Shown piece by piece: positions 1-6,343 of a stretch of 50,380 nt of DNA (its first letter is position 1; each line of letters opens with the position of its first letter). The notes beneath the pieces are model-generated. The model saw only the letters and a program-made list of their open reading frames with translations. It was not told the origin of the DNA and ran no database searches. Source of the stretch: Lentimicrobiaceae bacterium (GTDB lineage: Bacteria; Bacteroidota; Bacteroidia; Bacteroidales; F082); NCBI GenBank assembly GCA_002708315.1, contig PANC01000002.1, positions 1-50,380 on the forward strand. The letters run 5' to 3'. The position numbers were made by a program, and so were the translations under genes.

Positions 1-336
1 ATGCTATTAAATGGAGAAATAACATTGCACAACAAAAAATAAACGGCATTAAAACGACCATTTATTCAGAACGTTATTGCAGGATTAAAGTAACAAAATA
101 CATAAACCATTTAATGCTTTCATTTTGATAGTTTTATATTCAAACCAAATATAAAAGTTGTTTTTTTAAAAATAATTTTAGCTTCATAACTAATGTCTGA
201 GGTGGTAAAATAAACAGCTTTTTTGTATATTCGTTATATACTAACGTTTTGCTTAATGTAAATAATAAATTTTCACATCAAAATAATAGACACGTTGGCA
301 GAATAGAGAAACTAATAACTTTTAATATATAATATC
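1..336. other. Left-edge non-coding stretch
   Basis: I see no convincing complete gene here. On the minus strand an ATG at 59-61 opens a frame that stays open to the left edge and encodes about 20 hydrophobic residues, which would fit the signal peptide of a gene running out of the window. A minus-strand TATATTTG element at 146-153 could serve it. T-rich DNA gives hydrophobic translations by chance, so this is only a possibility. On the plus strand a TTTG at 222-225 and a TA-rich stretch ending TTTTG near 251 may form a poor promoter for the small basic gene at 337. Confidence 0.3.
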
Positions 337-441
337 ATGGGAAAAGGTCAAGACGCAAAGAAAAACGTAAAAAAAGTAGCTGCTAAAACCCCAAAAGAGA
401 AAAAAGCAGAGAAGAGACTAAAGAAATCGAAAAAAGCTTAG
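337..441 (+). CDS. Small lysine-rich basic protein (34 aa)
   Basis: This ORF of 34 codons begins MGKGQDAKKNVKK and continues with alternating Lys, Ala and Glu to the end; about 14 of its 34 residues are lysine. It has no signal peptide or membrane segment. The highly charged composition suggests a nucleic-acid-binding or ribosome-associated peptide, as with other tiny basic Bacteroidota proteins such as bS-THX, but it is not THX itself. I have a recollection, not checked, of similar MGKGQD-type peptides annotated as hypothetical in other Bacteroidota. The start is preceded by an A/T-rich leader without a Shine-Dalgarno motif, normal for this phylum. It lies alone, with a second small ORF 59 bases downstream and a hairpin terminator after that. 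Confidence 0.6.
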   Translation: MGKGQDAKKNVKKVAAKTPKEKKAEKRLKKSKKA

Positions 442-500
442 CTGTATTCTGAAACAACCAAGCACAAAAATATATAAAAGGCAATAAGCTGTCTCCCGAC

Positions 501-662
501 ATGCATAAATGCCTTCTTATACGAAACTTTAGATACAAAACTGACACAAAGTTCTTCTATTTTGATGTTACTGTAAAACTCTACAAAGATGATGAAGCAG
601 AATTTATTGTAAAAATTTGTTTTGGGTATGAAACTTCTGTTTTAGAAATATTGAATATTTAG
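501..662 (+). CDS. Possible small protein of unknown function (53 aa)
   Basis: An ATG ORF of 53 codons runs straight into a stem-loop terminator: its TAG at 660-662 abuts the stem. The translation alternates hydrophobic and charged residues (for example TKFFYFDVTVKLYKDDEAEF), as in beta-strands, and does not look like random AT-rich sequence. The frame is open upstream to codon 453, so the ORF could also be the 3' remnant of a longer, decayed gene. It is in a different frame from the basic gene at 337, so a simple frameshift does not join them. I do not recognise a family. Either a genuine small protein or a gene relic is possible. Confidence 0.35.
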   Translation: MHKCLLIRNFRYKTDTKFFYFDVTVKLYKDDEAEFIVKICFGYETSVLEILNI

Positions 663-695
663 AAAAGAGAGTGTAGTAATTATACAACTCTTTTT
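663..695 (+). terminator. Intrinsic terminator after the small ORFs
   Basis: The outer stem AAAAGAG (663-669) pairs with CTCTTTT (688-694), and the inner stem TGTA (672-675) pairs with TACA (683-686), with a 7-base loop and a small asymmetric bulge. A run of five T follows the CTC. It directly follows the stop codon at 660-662 and would end plus-strand transcription from the two small ORFs. Confidence 0.55.
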
Positions 696-810
696 GTGAA
701 AGGAGGATAGAATAAGGTTAAGTACTTTAATTATAGATACCTAATTGGGGACCTTTGTTTTATCATCAAAGGCATCAAATTGGTTTTCAACTCATTATAG
801 AGTCTTTAAG

Positions 811-884
811 TAGTCCGTACGGGATTCGAACCCGTGTTACCAGGATGAAAACCTGGCGTCCTGACCTGACTAGACGAACGGACC
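811..884 (-). tRNA. tRNA-Glu (anticodon UUC)
   Basis: Read on the minus strand, the sequence folds as a cloverleaf. The acceptor GGTCCGT pairs with ACGGACT (one G-U pair at the end), followed by discriminator A. The anticodon stem is CCAGG/CCTGG with loop TTTTCAT, giving anticodon TTC. The variable loop is four bases, TAAC. The T arm ACGGG-TTCGAAT-CCCGT is canonical. The 3' CCA is not encoded; the genomic sequence continues with CTT. A minus-strand TATTTTTG element at 901-908 would start transcription about ten bases before the mature 5' end. The porT gene run also reads towards this tRNA. The overlapping plus-strand ORF 755-961 is an artefact of the tRNA. Confidence 0.95.
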
Positions 885-900
885 TAGTAGTTAGGAGCGG

Positions 901-908
901 CAAAAATA
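901..908 (-). promoter_or_regulatory. -7 promoter element for tRNA-Glu
   Basis: On the minus strand this reads TATTTTTG, an exact match to the Bacteroidota TAnnTTTG -7 consensus, 16 bases upstream of the mature tRNA 5' end. No clear -33 element is visible. Confidence 0.55.
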
Positions 909-963
909 ATAATTTTTTTTACTCCCCAATATTTTTTTTTAAAAAATACCAAATATTTTAGAA

Positions 964-1659
964 CTATTTTTCTGGTGTGATATTATCTGCCTGAAACTTG
1001 TACCCAAGCCTCTTTCCCGTCTTCAGTGAAATTGAGTCTAGGGTATGCTTAATATCATTTACGGTAACAAATTTGGCAATGTCGTAGTGAGGTGTTAGCA
1101 AATCAAAATTGACTGTGTATTTAACAGCAGCATCTATTATTTCCTTTGCCGATTGATCCTTTAAAATATTCTTACCAAAGTTGTTGTACAAGAATCCCAA
1201 TTCTCGATTTCCCTCGATAAAATAATGGCTCTCTCTATTAATGAATATTCTACCTATGAGGTATCCCACATCATTTACTCTGTTATACTTAAAAGAGTCT
1301 GATATGAAGTTATAAATATTGATTATTCCACAATATGAACGTGTTGGGTCTTCTTTTACATATGGTGTTTTCATTACCTCATGATCCCGGGGAAACTGGA
1401 AAACATTTGTATGCATAAGGAACAGTAATACATCACCACCAAATTTGAGATCAATCTCAAAATCACCAACCTTTTTTGACCTTACATCAGCAATGGCGGC
1501 CTCCTGTTTGTAGAATTCATTATAACCAACAGCAAATTTTTCAACCTGAGTTTTTACATGATTGAAAGCATCAAGTGTGTTTAGGTAAACAAGATTCTTT
1601 AGAGATGACTTAACAGCCACATTCTTAAATAGATCTTCTGTTTCTTTTGATATATCCAT
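964..1659 (-). CDS. Protein of unknown function, last gene of the ubiE-porT run
   Basis: This predicts a soluble protein of 231 residues without signal peptide or membrane segment. I do not recognise its family. It carries a mixed alpha/beta-like sequence with blocks such as GDFEIDLKFGGDVLLFLMHTN and an aromatic-rich middle (SYCGIINIYNFISDSFKYN). The frame extends seven codons further to a TTG at 1678-1680 that overlaps the porT stop, but the ATG at 1657-1659 gives a 13-base gap to porT and is the more likely start. It is the last gene of the hldE-ubiE-porT run, so it is probably co-transcribed. A cytoplasmic role connected with T9SS or with envelope synthesis is possible from position alone. 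It is followed by the tRNA-Glu on the same strand. Confidence 0.8.
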   Translation of the reverse strand: MDISKETEDLFKNVAVKSSLKNLVYLNTLDAFNHVKTQVEKFAVGYNEFYKQEAAIADVRSKKVGDFEIDLKFGGDVLLFLMHTNVFQFPRDHEVMKTPYVKEDPTRSYCGIINIYNFISDSFKYNRVNDVGYLIGRIFINRESHYFIEGNRELGFLYNNFGKNILKDQSAKEIIDAAVKYTVNFDLLTPHYDIAKFVTVNDIKHTLDSISLKTGKRLGYKFQADNITPEK

Positions 1660-1672
1660 TTGAGTTAACTTT

Positions 1673-2494
1673 TTATTCAAAGGTAAAAGAAAGGAGGAAA
1701 ACTTTCGATCTTATGGACTCTAAACTTCCAGAATAAATATTGTCCTCAGGTATTCTGAGATTACGAAAACCATACCCCATCTTTGCTTCAACACCAAATT
1801 TAAAATATTCGGTATAAAATTCAGCCCCAGCTCCTACCTCCAAGGAAAAGTCGTTTCTATATAGTTTAACATTACTGGTGTTACTATTACTTTCACCCTT
1901 TTTTTGTGAAGCTAAATCAAGTGAGTATTTAATACCCGAGAGCACATACATTCTGAAATTATTTAGTCTTTTTGATTTATATCTTACCTCAAAAGGAATT
2001 TCAACTATGGTAGAGGTGACACTTTTTTTAACCTCCACAAATAAGGGTTCACCATTGCGATAACGGAGTATGTTGAAGTTAAATATTCTTTCTCCAAATG
2101 TTAAAGTAGGTATCAATCTTAGGTCCGTATATTTACCCATCCTCAGGTTTGCTAATATTCCCACAGAAAAACCAGGTGTTGAATTGGATGTTACACTGTA
2201 CACGTACAATGAATCTCCATATACATCGGGTGATTGATCTGTGCTCCATTTTTTATTGGGTAAATTATCAGCCGTATTAATACTAAATAGCATATTGTTT
2301 ATACCAAGAATAAATCCAAAGTGGTATGGGCTTTCATCATAAGATGGTAAATTCAATACTTTTCTTCGTTGCGCCTGCACATCGATAGTAATTCCCACAA
2401 GTATGAGGAAAAGAAGAAAGGAAAGTGTTATTTTTTTGCTCAATTTCAACAATTTATCATTTAACGTTTTTGGTTTGTCGTTAGTATTGTCCAT
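1673..2494 (-). CDS. porT: PorT/SprT-type T9SS outer-membrane protein
   Basis: PorT is an eight-stranded outer-membrane beta-barrel protein required for type IX secretion. The 273-residue product has a basic N-terminus and hydrophobic segment (about 22-40) ending VQAQ, a typical signal peptide. The mature start NLPSYDESPYHFGFILGIN (about 48-66) matches the conserved PorT N-terminus. The rest alternates beta-strand segments and ends in FLLSFTFE, a C-terminal aromatic as in barrels. It follows ubiE by 57 bases, the order seen in many Bacteroidota and itself support for the call. A minus-strand TAAATTTG at 2530-2537, in the gap, suggests porT has its own promoter as well as read-through from hldE-ubiE. 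The window also holds three T9SS cargo-type proteins. Confidence 0.88.
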   Translation of the reverse strand: MDNTNDKPKTLNDKLLKLSKKITLSFLLFLILVGITIDVQAQRRKVLNLPSYDESPYHFGFILGINNMLFSINTADNLPNKKWSTDQSPDVYGDSLYVYSVTSNSTPGFSVGILANLRMGKYTDLRLIPTLTFGERIFNFNILRYRNGEPLFVEVKKSVTSTIVEIPFEVRYKSKRLNNFRMYVLSGIKYSLDLASQKKGESNSNTSNVKLYRNDFSLEVGAGAEFYTEYFKFGVEAKMGYGFRNLRIPEDNIYSGSLESIRSKVFLLSFTFE

Positions 2495-2529
2495 CCAAAT
2501 TAATTTTATGTTTCAAGACAAAACGCGCG

Positions 2530-2537
2530 CAAATTTA
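2530..2537 (-). promoter_or_regulatory. -7 promoter element for porT
   Basis: The minus strand reads TAAATTTG, an exact TAnnTTTG match, 35 bases before the porT start and just after the ubiE stop. It may let porT and its downstream partner be expressed apart from ubiE. Confidence 0.5.
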
Positions 2538-2551
2538 ATCTTTTTCCAAAA

Positions 2552-3268
2552 TTACTTGTGTGCATAATAAATAGTAGCTATGCCCATGGTTAGCCTCTGT
2601 TGTTTGGGCCGCTTAAAACCAGCCTTTTTTAATTCATTCATAAATACCTCATCTTCCGCAAACCCTTTTACGGAGTTAGGTAAATAGGTATATGCACTAT
2701 TGCTTTTCGAAACAAATTGCCCAAATAATGGCAGTATAAACCTAAAATAAAAGTTGTATAGTTGTTTAAATGGAAATGCTTTAGGCTTGGAGAATTCTAA
2801 AACAATTATAATTCCACCAGTATTAATCACTCGGTGCATTTCCATTAACCCTTTTTGCAGTGTTTCAAAGTTTCGAACCCCAAATGCAACAGTTGCTGCA
2901 TCAAAACTTCCATCATCAAAATTGAGATTCTCAGCATCCCCTTCTTGGAGAGTAATTAGATTACCAAGGCCCTTCTTTCTAATTTTAAGCTTCCCGATAT
3001 CAAGCATGTCTACTGCAATATCAACACCATAGATATGTTTGGGATTTAGTTTGCTGAGTTCAATTGCCAAATCTGCTGTTCCTGTTGCTACATCTAAAAT
3101 ATTATCATGCTTTTTATCAACTAGTAGTCTTTTAACTTTTTTACGCCATTGTATATCAATGCCTGCAGAGAGAAAATGATTCAAGAAATCATAACGGTGA
3201 GCTATGTCGTTAAACATTGTTCTAACCTGCTCTTTCTTTGGTTTATGTGTGAACGAGTTATTGCTCAT
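2552..3268 (-). CDS. ubiE: Demethylmenaquinone methyltransferase UbiE/MenG
   Basis: This SAM-dependent enzyme C-methylates demethylmenaquinone, the last step of menaquinone synthesis. The 238 residues begin with the family hallmark VRTMFNDIAHRYDFLNHFLS (about 15-34). The SAM-binding glycine motif is DVATGTAD (59-66), the acidic motif II GVD (81-83), and GDAENLNF (110-117) and VAFGVRNF (127-134) are UbiE signatures. Length is normal for the family. It lies 17 bases downstream of the heptose kinase and upstream of porT, all on the minus strand. In Bacteroidota, which use menaquinone as the sole quinone, only the menaquinone reaction is relevant. Together with the cytochrome c maturation gene at 10763 it points to a respiratory chain. 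Confidence 0.95.
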   Translation of the reverse strand: MSNNSFTHKPKKEQVRTMFNDIAHRYDFLNHFLSAGIDIQWRKKVKRLLVDKKHDNILDVATGTADLAIELSKLNPKHIYGVDIAVDMLDIGKLKIRKKGLGNLITLQEGDAENLNFDDGSFDAATVAFGVRNFETLQKGLMEMHRVINTGGIIIVLEFSKPKAFPFKQLYNFYFRFILPLFGQFVSKSNSAYTYLPNSVKGFAEDEVFMNELKKAGFKRPKQQRLTMGIATIYYAHK

Positions 3269-3285
3269 GGATATTCTTCTGGATT

Positions 3286-4302
3286 TTAAGTTTTAATCAA
3301 GATGTTGTTTATTTCATTAAGCAACTTACCTTTATCAAGAGACACAACTCCAACTTCTTCACAAACAAGTCCTCCAGCAAGGTTAGATATGGCAGCCATA
3401 ATAGGTGGCTCTAATTTTTGAGAAACACACAGAGCTGCAACACTTATAACAGTATCGCCAGCACCAGAAACATCAGCTATATTGCGCACATGGGCTGGTA
3501 TTAGCATTGACTCATAACCACCATCAATACGCCAGCTAATAAATACACCCTTTTCACTCAATGTATTTAAAACCATATCTGCATTTAATTCGTCCTGAAG
3601 TTTGGCTACATTTATTTCAATGTCTGCATCATTATTTTCATCAAAGTCAGTATTTAAACCATCTTTGATCTCCTTTAGGTTTGGTTTAAATAGAGTAACA
3701 TCTTTGTAGTGCATGAAATTTTCTTTCTTTGGATCTATTACAACGGGTATATCAAATTCCTTTGCTTCTTTTGAAACAAACTCTATTAGCTCTGCATTAA
3801 TAACACCCTTATCATAATCCTGAAATATAATAACATCTACATCGTTAACTTGGATGATTTCTTTTACCTTATTTTGTATTGCCTCTTGATAAATCTCTTC
3901 AAGATTTTCTGTGGTTTCTTCATCTACTCTTAAAAGTTGTGAGTTATTTCCTATAACCCTGAACTTTGTTGTGGTTATCCTACTGCTGCTTTGGATAATT
4001 CCATCCAATAACATGCCTTCACCCTTTAGTAGTTCAATGAATTCATTTCCTTTGGGATCATCTCCAATAACAGAACATAATATTGGCTTGGCACCCAGTG
4101 CTTTGAGGTTTAATCCAACATTTGCTGCACCTCCAAGACGATTCTCACGCTTTTCTACTTCTACTATTGGTACAGGTGCCTCGGGTGACATTCTATTTAC
4201 ACTACCCCAAATATAAGAATCCACCATAACGTCGCCAATCACAATGGCAGTTAAATTATTAAACTCATTAAAGAGTTTCGATATTGATTCGGTCGATATC
4301 AT
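3286..4302 (-). CDS. PfkB-family kinase, HldE/RfaE domain I type (heptose-7-phosphate kinase)
   Basis: The 338-residue product is a ribokinase-fold enzyme like the N-terminal half of HldE, which phosphorylates D-glycero-D-manno-heptose 7-phosphate at C1 for lipopolysaccharide core heptose. Visible motifs are the N-terminal IGDVMVDSY (22-30), the substrate motif RMSPEAPVPIVEV (37-49), the glycine pair LGGAANV (56-62), DPKK (190-193), FKPNLKE (205-211) and the PfkB signature ADVSGAGDT (276-284) with catalytic Asp283. The SPEAPVP stretch is typical of RfaE/HldE rather than generic ribokinases. There is no adenylyltransferase domain, so the second step would need a separate gene. It is the first gene of the minus-strand run to ubiE and porT and has a TATTTTTG promoter element 20 bases upstream. 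Confidence 0.87.
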   Translation of the reverse strand: MISTESISKLFNEFNNLTAIVIGDVMVDSYIWGSVNRMSPEAPVPIVEVEKRENRLGGAANVGLNLKALGAKPILCSVIGDDPKGNEFIELLKGEGMLLDGIIQSSSRITTTKFRVIGNNSQLLRVDEETTENLEEIYQEAIQNKVKEIIQVNDVDVIIFQDYDKGVINAELIEFVSKEAKEFDIPVVIDPKKENFMHYKDVTLFKPNLKEIKDGLNTDFDENNDADIEINVAKLQDELNADMVLNTLSEKGVFISWRIDGGYESMLIPAHVRNIADVSGAGDTVISVAALCVSQKLEPPIMAAISNLAGGLVCEEVGVVSLDKGKLLNEINNILIKT

Positions 4303-4322
4303 TTACAAATTTTTAATATGCG

Positions 4323-4330
4323 CAAAAATA
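4323..4330 (-). promoter_or_regulatory. -7 promoter element for the hldE-like/ubiE run
   Basis: The minus strand reads TATTTTTG, an exact TAnnTTTG match, 20 bases before the ATG of the heptose kinase. Confidence 0.6.
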
Positions 4331-4393
4331 ACCATTTGTCATGTTTATTCTATTTTTACGGGCACATTTTAATTGGAATACCAATTTAATCAG

Positions 4394-5284
4394 ATGATAT
4401 ATAACCATAAAAACGCTATCGTAATATTTTTATTATTAATTCATTACAATTCACAATGTCAGTTTTTGGATATATTATCCGGAAATAAAATTTCAAGCAT
4501 TAAAGGTGATGAGGCTTTATCGAGCTGGTCTCCAAATGGTGATATGCTAGTTTATCAAGGGTTATTGGATAGTAATTATTGTATGTATGTTTACAACACC
4601 TCCAGTGATAGCACGTCGTGTTTTAGTCAGAAAAATGTTGACTTTAAAAACCCAACTTGGCACCCAAATGGCACTAGCTTAGTTTTCAACTCTAATATGA
4701 ATGGCAATGAATATATTTATACTTTGGATTTAACAACATCAGATATTTTGCCCCTTTTCAAAAGAAAAATTGAATGTAAAAACCCCTCGTTTTCAAAAAC
4801 AGGAAGGCAAGTATATTTTTCAGGATACAACAATCTTAAAAAGAAATGGGATATATACAGCTATGATTTTATCTACGACAATCTAAATAATATAACCGAA
4901 TATGATAAATTCAGCTCCAACCACCCAAAGGTTAGTCCCAATGGCAAATTGATTGCATACACATATGAAAACCCCTTTGATAATAGTAAAGAACTAAAAA
5001 TAATAAACTGGTACGGTGAAGCTGTTGAGGGTTTTCCAAATATAAATGGAAAGCACATATCCTGGGATGCAAATGGCTTAAAGATACTATTTATATCTGA
5101 TGCACTTGAATCAAAAAATGAGATTTTTAGTGTTTGGAAGGACGGAACGCATCTACAGCAAATTACAAAATGCCATAATTATAAGTCATACCCTGCTGTA
5201 TCCGCAGACGGTAAAAAAATTTCCATTAGTTTAAAAACAGATAACGGATGGGATATTTACATAATTCCATTTGAAGATTATTAA
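4394..5284 (+). CDS. Exported PD40/TolB-like six-bladed beta-propeller protein
   Basis: The 296 residues begin with a signal peptide (hydrophobic 7-17, likely cut near SQCQ at 20-23). They contain six repeats with the TolB/PD40 signature of a (W/S)xxxG core followed by a beta-strand: SWSPNGDMLVY (about 44), TWHPNGTSLVF (88), SFSKTGRQVYF (132), KVSPNGKLIAY (179), SWDANGLKILF (223) and AVSADGKKISI (268). A complete six-bladed propeller is therefore expected, probably a periplasmic binding module. It lacks the other domains of TolB or the T9SS protein PorE. A frame extension to a TTG at 4373 is possible, but the ATG at 4394 puts the signal peptide at the usual position. It is divergent from the heptose kinase. 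The partner is unknown. Confidence 0.8.
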   Translation: MIYNHKNAIVIFLLLIHYNSQCQFLDILSGNKISSIKGDEALSSWSPNGDMLVYQGLLDSNYCMYVYNTSSDSTSCFSQKNVDFKNPTWHPNGTSLVFNSNMNGNEYIYTLDLTTSDILPLFKRKIECKNPSFSKTGRQVYFSGYNNLKKKWDIYSYDFIYDNLNNITEYDKFSSNHPKVSPNGKLIAYTYENPFDNSKELKIINWYGEAVEGFPNINGKHISWDANGLKILFISDALESKNEIFSVWKDGTHLQQITKCHNYKSYPAVSADGKKISISLKTDNGWDIYIIPFEDY

Positions 5285-5327
5285 TAATATAAATCTTCTT
5301 ATTTAATTCAAAAATATGCGCAAATTA

Positions 5328-5335
5328 TAGTTTTG
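5328..5335 (+). promoter_or_regulatory. Upstream TAnnTTTG element before the SPFH gene
   Basis: TAGTTTTG followed by TGCAG, about 97 bases before the ATG at 5433. A second copy of the same 8-mer lies at 5402. The gene may have two start sites, or only the closer one may be used. Confidence 0.35.
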
Positions 5336-5401
5336 TGCAGCCCTTATAAGTTATTTTAAAAATAAGCGTCCAGAAAATAGTTCTTAGAATGAAAAATTAA
5401 A

Positions 5402-5409
5402 TAGTTTTG
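5402..5409 (+). promoter_or_regulatory. -7 promoter element for the SPFH gene
   Basis: TAGTTTTG followed by CAAAG, 23 bases before the ATG at 5433. It is an exact consensus match, and the same 8-mer precedes rimM at 15846. Confidence 0.55.
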
Positions 5410-5432
5410 CAAAGTAAAAAAACATAAATATT

Positions 5433-6266
5433 ATGGCACAGCAAGAATTTGATTTACGTAGAATATTACCCACTGGAATTGTAATAGTGGCTATTATTTT
5501 TGTAGTAGTGTTCTGGAGTCGTATGACCATCACAATTGATGCAGGTCATGCAGGAATTTTATTCAAAACATTTGGTGGCGGTATTGATACTGATAAAACA
5601 TATGGTGAGGGGTTCCATTTTATAGCTCCTTGGAATGAAATGATAGTTTATGAAACACGTCAACAAGAAATAGCAGAAGACATGAACGTTTTGTCAAGTA
5701 ATGGCCTTGAAATAAAGGCAGATATTTCTGCTTGGTATCGGCCTGAATATGATAAGCTAGGACTATTACATGCTAATATTGGAAAAGATTATCTAAGGCG
5801 CGTTGTTATACCAGCATTGAGATCTTCAGCACGAAGTGTAATCGGCAGATATACGCCTGAGCAGATTTATTCAACAAAACGTGATGCAATTCAAGATGAG
5901 ATTTTCGAAGAATCCAAACAGATATTAGAAAAAAAGTATGTGACCGTTAATCAAGTGCTTATACGTTCCATAGTTTTGCCCTCTACAATAAAGTCAGCCA
6001 TTGAAGGCAAATTAAAGCAAGAGCAGGAATCTCTTGAGTATGAGTTTAAACTTCAAAAAGCTCAAAAAGAAGCACAGAGACAAATTATTGATGCAGAGGG
6101 TAAAGCTGAGGCAAACAGAATCCTAAATGCAAGTTTAACAAAAAATATCCTTCGTGAAAAAGGTATAAGTGCCACAGTTAAGTTGGCTGAAAGTAATAAT
6201 TCTAAAATTGTAATAATTGGCAATAGTGAAAACGGAATGCCCCTTATACTTGGTGACATTAAGTAA
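5433..6266 (+). CDS. Prohibitin-like SPFH/Band 7 membrane protein
   Basis: The 277-residue protein has a single N-terminal membrane segment (about 13-29, TGIVIVAIIFVVVFWS). It is followed by an SPFH domain starting TIDAGHAGILFKTFGGG (about 34-50) with typical prohibitin features (GFHFIAPWNEMIVYETRQQE; RSSARSVIGRYTPEQIYSTKR). A charged coiled coil rich in Gln, Lys and Glu lies at about 185-235. Such proteins form large ring-shaped membrane assemblies and often act as chaperones for membrane proteases such as FtsH. No protease, NfeD or other partner is adjacent, so the target is unknown. The gene stands alone, with two possible TAGTTTTG promoter elements upstream and a strong terminator 15 bases after its stop. 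Confidence 0.88.
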   Translation: MAQQEFDLRRILPTGIVIVAIIFVVVFWSRMTITIDAGHAGILFKTFGGGIDTDKTYGEGFHFIAPWNEMIVYETRQQEIAEDMNVLSSNGLEIKADISAWYRPEYDKLGLLHANIGKDYLRRVVIPALRSSARSVIGRYTPEQIYSTKRDAIQDEIFEESKQILEKKYVTVNQVLIRSIVLPSTIKSAIEGKLKQEQESLEYEFKLQKAQKEAQRQIIDAEGKAEANRILNASLTKNILREKGISATVKLAESNNSKIVIIGNSENGMPLILGDIK

Positions 6267-6280
6267 TTAAAAATTGTTAA

Positions 6281-6322
6281 AAAAAAACCCGCTAACAGGA
6301 TTATCTGATAGCGGGTTTTTTT
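6281..6322. terminator. Bidirectional intrinsic terminator
   Basis: A perfect 14-base inverted repeat, AAAAAAACCCGCTA (6281-6294) and TAGCGGGTTTTTTT (6309-6322), encloses a 14-base loop. It has a GC core and a T run on both strands, and sits between the convergent SPFH gene and the PLP enzyme, so it can serve both. Confidence 0.92.
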
Positions 6323-6343
6323 GTTGATATATATTTACAGAAA

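Noticed and set aside
2-61. Minus-strand partial gene running off the left edge
   Set aside because: Only about 20 hydrophobic codons are visible; T-rich DNA gives such translations by chance, so I mention it only as a possibility.
755-961. Plus-strand ORF of 68 codons
   Set aside because: It reads through the antisense strand of the tRNA-Glu gene and its promoter; composition and position show it is an artefact.
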